Origin: Oxalobacteraceae bacterium
GTDB lineage: Bacteria > Pseudomonadota > Gammaproteobacteria > Burkholderiales > Burkholderiaceae_D
Assembly: GCA_947446335.1 (NCBI GenBank)
Contig: CANFGA010000170.1
Location: 1 to 6,810 of the forward strand
Reading direction: 5' to 3'
DNA: 6,810 nt
The notes below the pieces were generated by a model that saw only the letters and a list, made by a program, of their open reading frames with translations, was not told the origin of the DNA and ran no database searches. Below, one piece after another: positions 5,400 through 6,810 of the stretch (the stretch's first letter is position 1; every line of letters begins with the position of its first letter). The position numbers were made by a program, and so were the translations under genes.

Positions 5400-5576
5400 A
5401 TGACCCCTGCCGACCGCCGCCTGCTGCGCCAACTGATCATCGCCGTGCTGATCAAGATCATCGTCTTGACCGCGCTGTGGTGGCTGTTCGTGCGCGACGA
5501 GCGCGTCAACGTCGATGGCGACGGCGTCGCCGACAGGTTCAACAGCACAACTTCATCTCAAGGAGCAGCAAAGTGA
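5400..5576 (+). CDS. cydP: Cytochrome bd oxidase putative small subunit CydP
   Basis: A 58-residue protein: MTPADRRLLRQ, one membrane helix at about 10-30 (LRQLIIAVLIKIIVLTALWWLF), then VRDERVNVDGDGVADRF. The pattern DRRLLR...LIK..VLTALWW.FVRD.RVNVD fits the CydP family found before cydAB in Betaproteobacteria, where it replaces or complements CydX-type small subunits. Its stop overlaps the GTG of cydA (5573-5576). The ATG at 5400 is preferred over in-frame ATGs at 5376 and 5388 because both lie within or before the -12 region and the predicted transcript begins near 5398. There is no Shine-Dalgarno sequence before it, so translation may be leaderless or inefficient. Confidence 0.85.
   Translation: MTPADRRLLRQLIIAVLIKIIVLTALWWLFVRDERVNVDGDGVADRFNSTTSSQGAAK
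5560..5565 (+). promoter_or_regulatory. Ribosome binding site deciding the GTG start of cydA
   Basis: AAGGAG lies 7 nt before the GTG at 5573, inside the last codons of cydP. It supports GTG as the cydA start, although this GTG overlaps the cydP TGA by two bases, and the first residues then align with known CydA N-termini. Confidence 0.85.
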
Positions 5577-6810
5577 TTTCAGAACAATTGGTGGACTTGT
5601 CGCGGCTGCAATTTGCCGCCACGGCGCTGTACCACTTTCTTTTCGTGCCGCTCACCGTGGGCATGGTGTGGTTGCTGGTGATCATGGAAAGCGTCTATGT
5701 GATGACCGGCAAGGTGATCTGGAAGGACATGACCCGCTTCTGGGGCAAGCTGTTCGGGATCAACTTCGCGCTCGGCGTGACCACCGGCATCACGCTCGAA
5801 TTCCAGTTCGGCACCAACTGGGCGTATTACTCGCATTATGTGGGCGACATCTTTGGCGCGCCGCTGGCGATCGAGGGCATGATGGCGTTCTTCCTCGAAT
5901 CGACGATGATCGGCCTGTTCTTCTTCGGCTGGAACCGCCTGAGCCGACCACAGCATCTGTTGGTGACACTGTTGATGGCGATCGGCACCAACTTGTCGGC
6001 GCTGTGGATCCTGATCGCCAATGGCTGGATGCAAAATCCGGTCGGCTCCGAATTCAGCTACCTGACGATGCGCATGGAAATGGTCGATTTCTGGGCCGTG
6101 GTCTTCAATCCGGTGGCGCAAGCGAAGTTCGTGCACACGGTATCGGCCGGCTATGTGACCGGATCGATGTTCGTGCTGTCGATTTCAAGCTGGTACTTGC
6201 TCAAAGGCCGCAATGTCGAATTCGCCAAGCGCAGCTTCCGGGTGGCGGCCGCGTTCGGTCTGGCGTCGGTGCTGAGCGTGATCGTGCTGGGCGACGAATC
6301 CGGTTACACAGTGGGCGAAGCGCAGCAAACCAAGATGGCGGCAATCGAAGCGATGTGGGAAACGAAACCCGCTCCGGCCGGCCTGACCTTGATCGCCAGC
6401 ATCAATGAAGCCGAATCGAAAAACAATTGGGAAATCGAAGTGCCGTGGGTCATGGGCTTGATCGGCACCCGCTCGGTGAGCAAGCAGATTCCTGGCATTC
6501 ACGACATCAAGATCAAGAACCGCGAGCGCATCATCAACGGCATGCTGGCGGTCACGGCGCTGGAAACCTTGCGCAAGCATCGTTCTGATTCAGTCGCCCT
6601 GCAAGTGTTCGAGCGGCACAAGGCGGACCTGGGTTTCGGTCTGCTGCTGAAGAAATACGTACTCGATGTGAATCAGGCCACGCCTGAAATGATTACGCGC
6701 GCCGTCAACGACACGATGCCGCGCGTGACGCCGATGTTCTGGGCGTTCCGGATCATGGTGGGCCTGGGCATGGCGATGCTGCTGCTGTTCGGCCTCGCTT
6801 TCTGGAGCAC
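5573..6810 (+). CDS. cydA: Cytochrome bd ubiquinol oxidase subunit I CydA (C-terminus beyond window)
   Basis: The first 412 residues of the quinol-oxidising, haem-carrying subunit of cytochrome bd are present, and the frame is open to the window edge. Compared with remembered E. coli CydA, numbering is shifted by +2: His21 (haem b595 ligand His19), His188 and Met395 (haem b558 ligands His186 and Met393), Glu101 and Glu109 (Glu99, Glu107), Lys254 and Glu259 in the quinol loop (Lys252, Glu257), and Arg393. GWMQNP (151-156), KFVHTVSAGYVTG (185-197) and VLGDESGY (238-245) are family hallmarks. The unchanged distance from Glu259 to Met395 indicates the long Q-loop form. It follows cydP with a 4-nt overlap; cydB should lie just beyond the window. 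Cytochrome bd resists sulfide, unlike haem-copper oxidases, which fits the nearby sulfide-oxidation operon. Confidence 0.97.
   Translation, partial: MISEQLVDLSRLQFAATALYHFLFVPLTVGMVWLLVIMESVYVMTGKVIWKDMTRFWGKLFGINFALGVTTGITLEFQFGTNWAYYSHYVGDIFGAPLAIEGMMAFFLESTMIGLFFFGWNRLSRPQHLLVTLLMAIGTNLSALWILIANGWMQNPVGSEFSYLTMRMEMVDFWAVVFNPVAQAKFVHTVSAGYVTGSMFVLSISSWYLLKGRNVEFAKRSFRVAAAFGLASVLSVIVLGDESGYTVGEAQQTKMAAIEAMWETKPAPAGLTLIASINEAESKNNWEIEVPWVMGLIGTRSVSKQIPGIHDIKIKNRERIINGMLAVTALETLRKHRSDSVALQVFERHKADLGFGLLLKKYVLDVNQATPEMITRAVNDTMPRVTPMFWAFRIMVGLGMAMLLLFGLAFWS

Overview
The window is a high-GC proteobacterial chromosome segment, most likely from the Betaproteobacteria (Burkholderiales, possibly Oxalobacteraceae). 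This placement rests on GC-rich codon use, a CydP-type small oxidase subunit, and a sigma-54 regulator of the FisR type next to persulfide dioxygenase and sulfide:quinone oxidoreductase genes. The exact taxon is an inference.

Left half (minus strand, 1-2933): a sulfide-oxidation operon, transcribed leftwards. In order it holds an ETHE1/Blh-like metallo-beta-lactamase-fold persulfide dioxygenase, a fusion of an N-terminal DUF442/TIGR01244 rhodanese-like domain to a type-II sulfide:quinone oxidoreductase (SQR), and a TauE/SafE-family exporter cut by the window edge. Together they would oxidise sulfide to sulfane sulfur with electrons passed to quinone, oxidise the persulfide to sulfite, and export the sulfite.

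Centre (2934-3190): a divergent control region. It has a near-consensus sigma-54 promoter for the leftward operon (3009-3024), a full-consensus IHF site (3051-3063), and a cluster of TGACTGCCA-type inverted repeats (3107-3181) suited to an enhancer-binding protein. Rightward lies fisR (3191-4537), a PAS/AAA+/Fis activator. Its three N-terminal cysteines have the same spacing as the sulfane-sulfur-sensing cysteines of the characterised FisR.

Right half (plus strand, 4538-6810): a 315-bp gap with stem-loops and a strong intrinsic terminator, then a DUF3817 membrane protein (4853-5173). Next comes a second control region with four TGGCAGTCA operator units at exact 12-bp steps (5256-5300) and a second sigma-54 promoter (5372-5387), followed by cydP (5400-5576) and the start of cydA (5573 to window end).

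The main idea: the same operator motif and a sigma-54 promoter sit upstream of both the sulfide-oxidation operon and the cytochrome bd operon. FisR probably senses sulfane sulfur and switches on both sulfide disposal and a sulfide-tolerant terminal oxidase that can accept the SQR-derived quinol electrons. This regulatory link is inferred from DNA motifs and is the most interesting point in the window.
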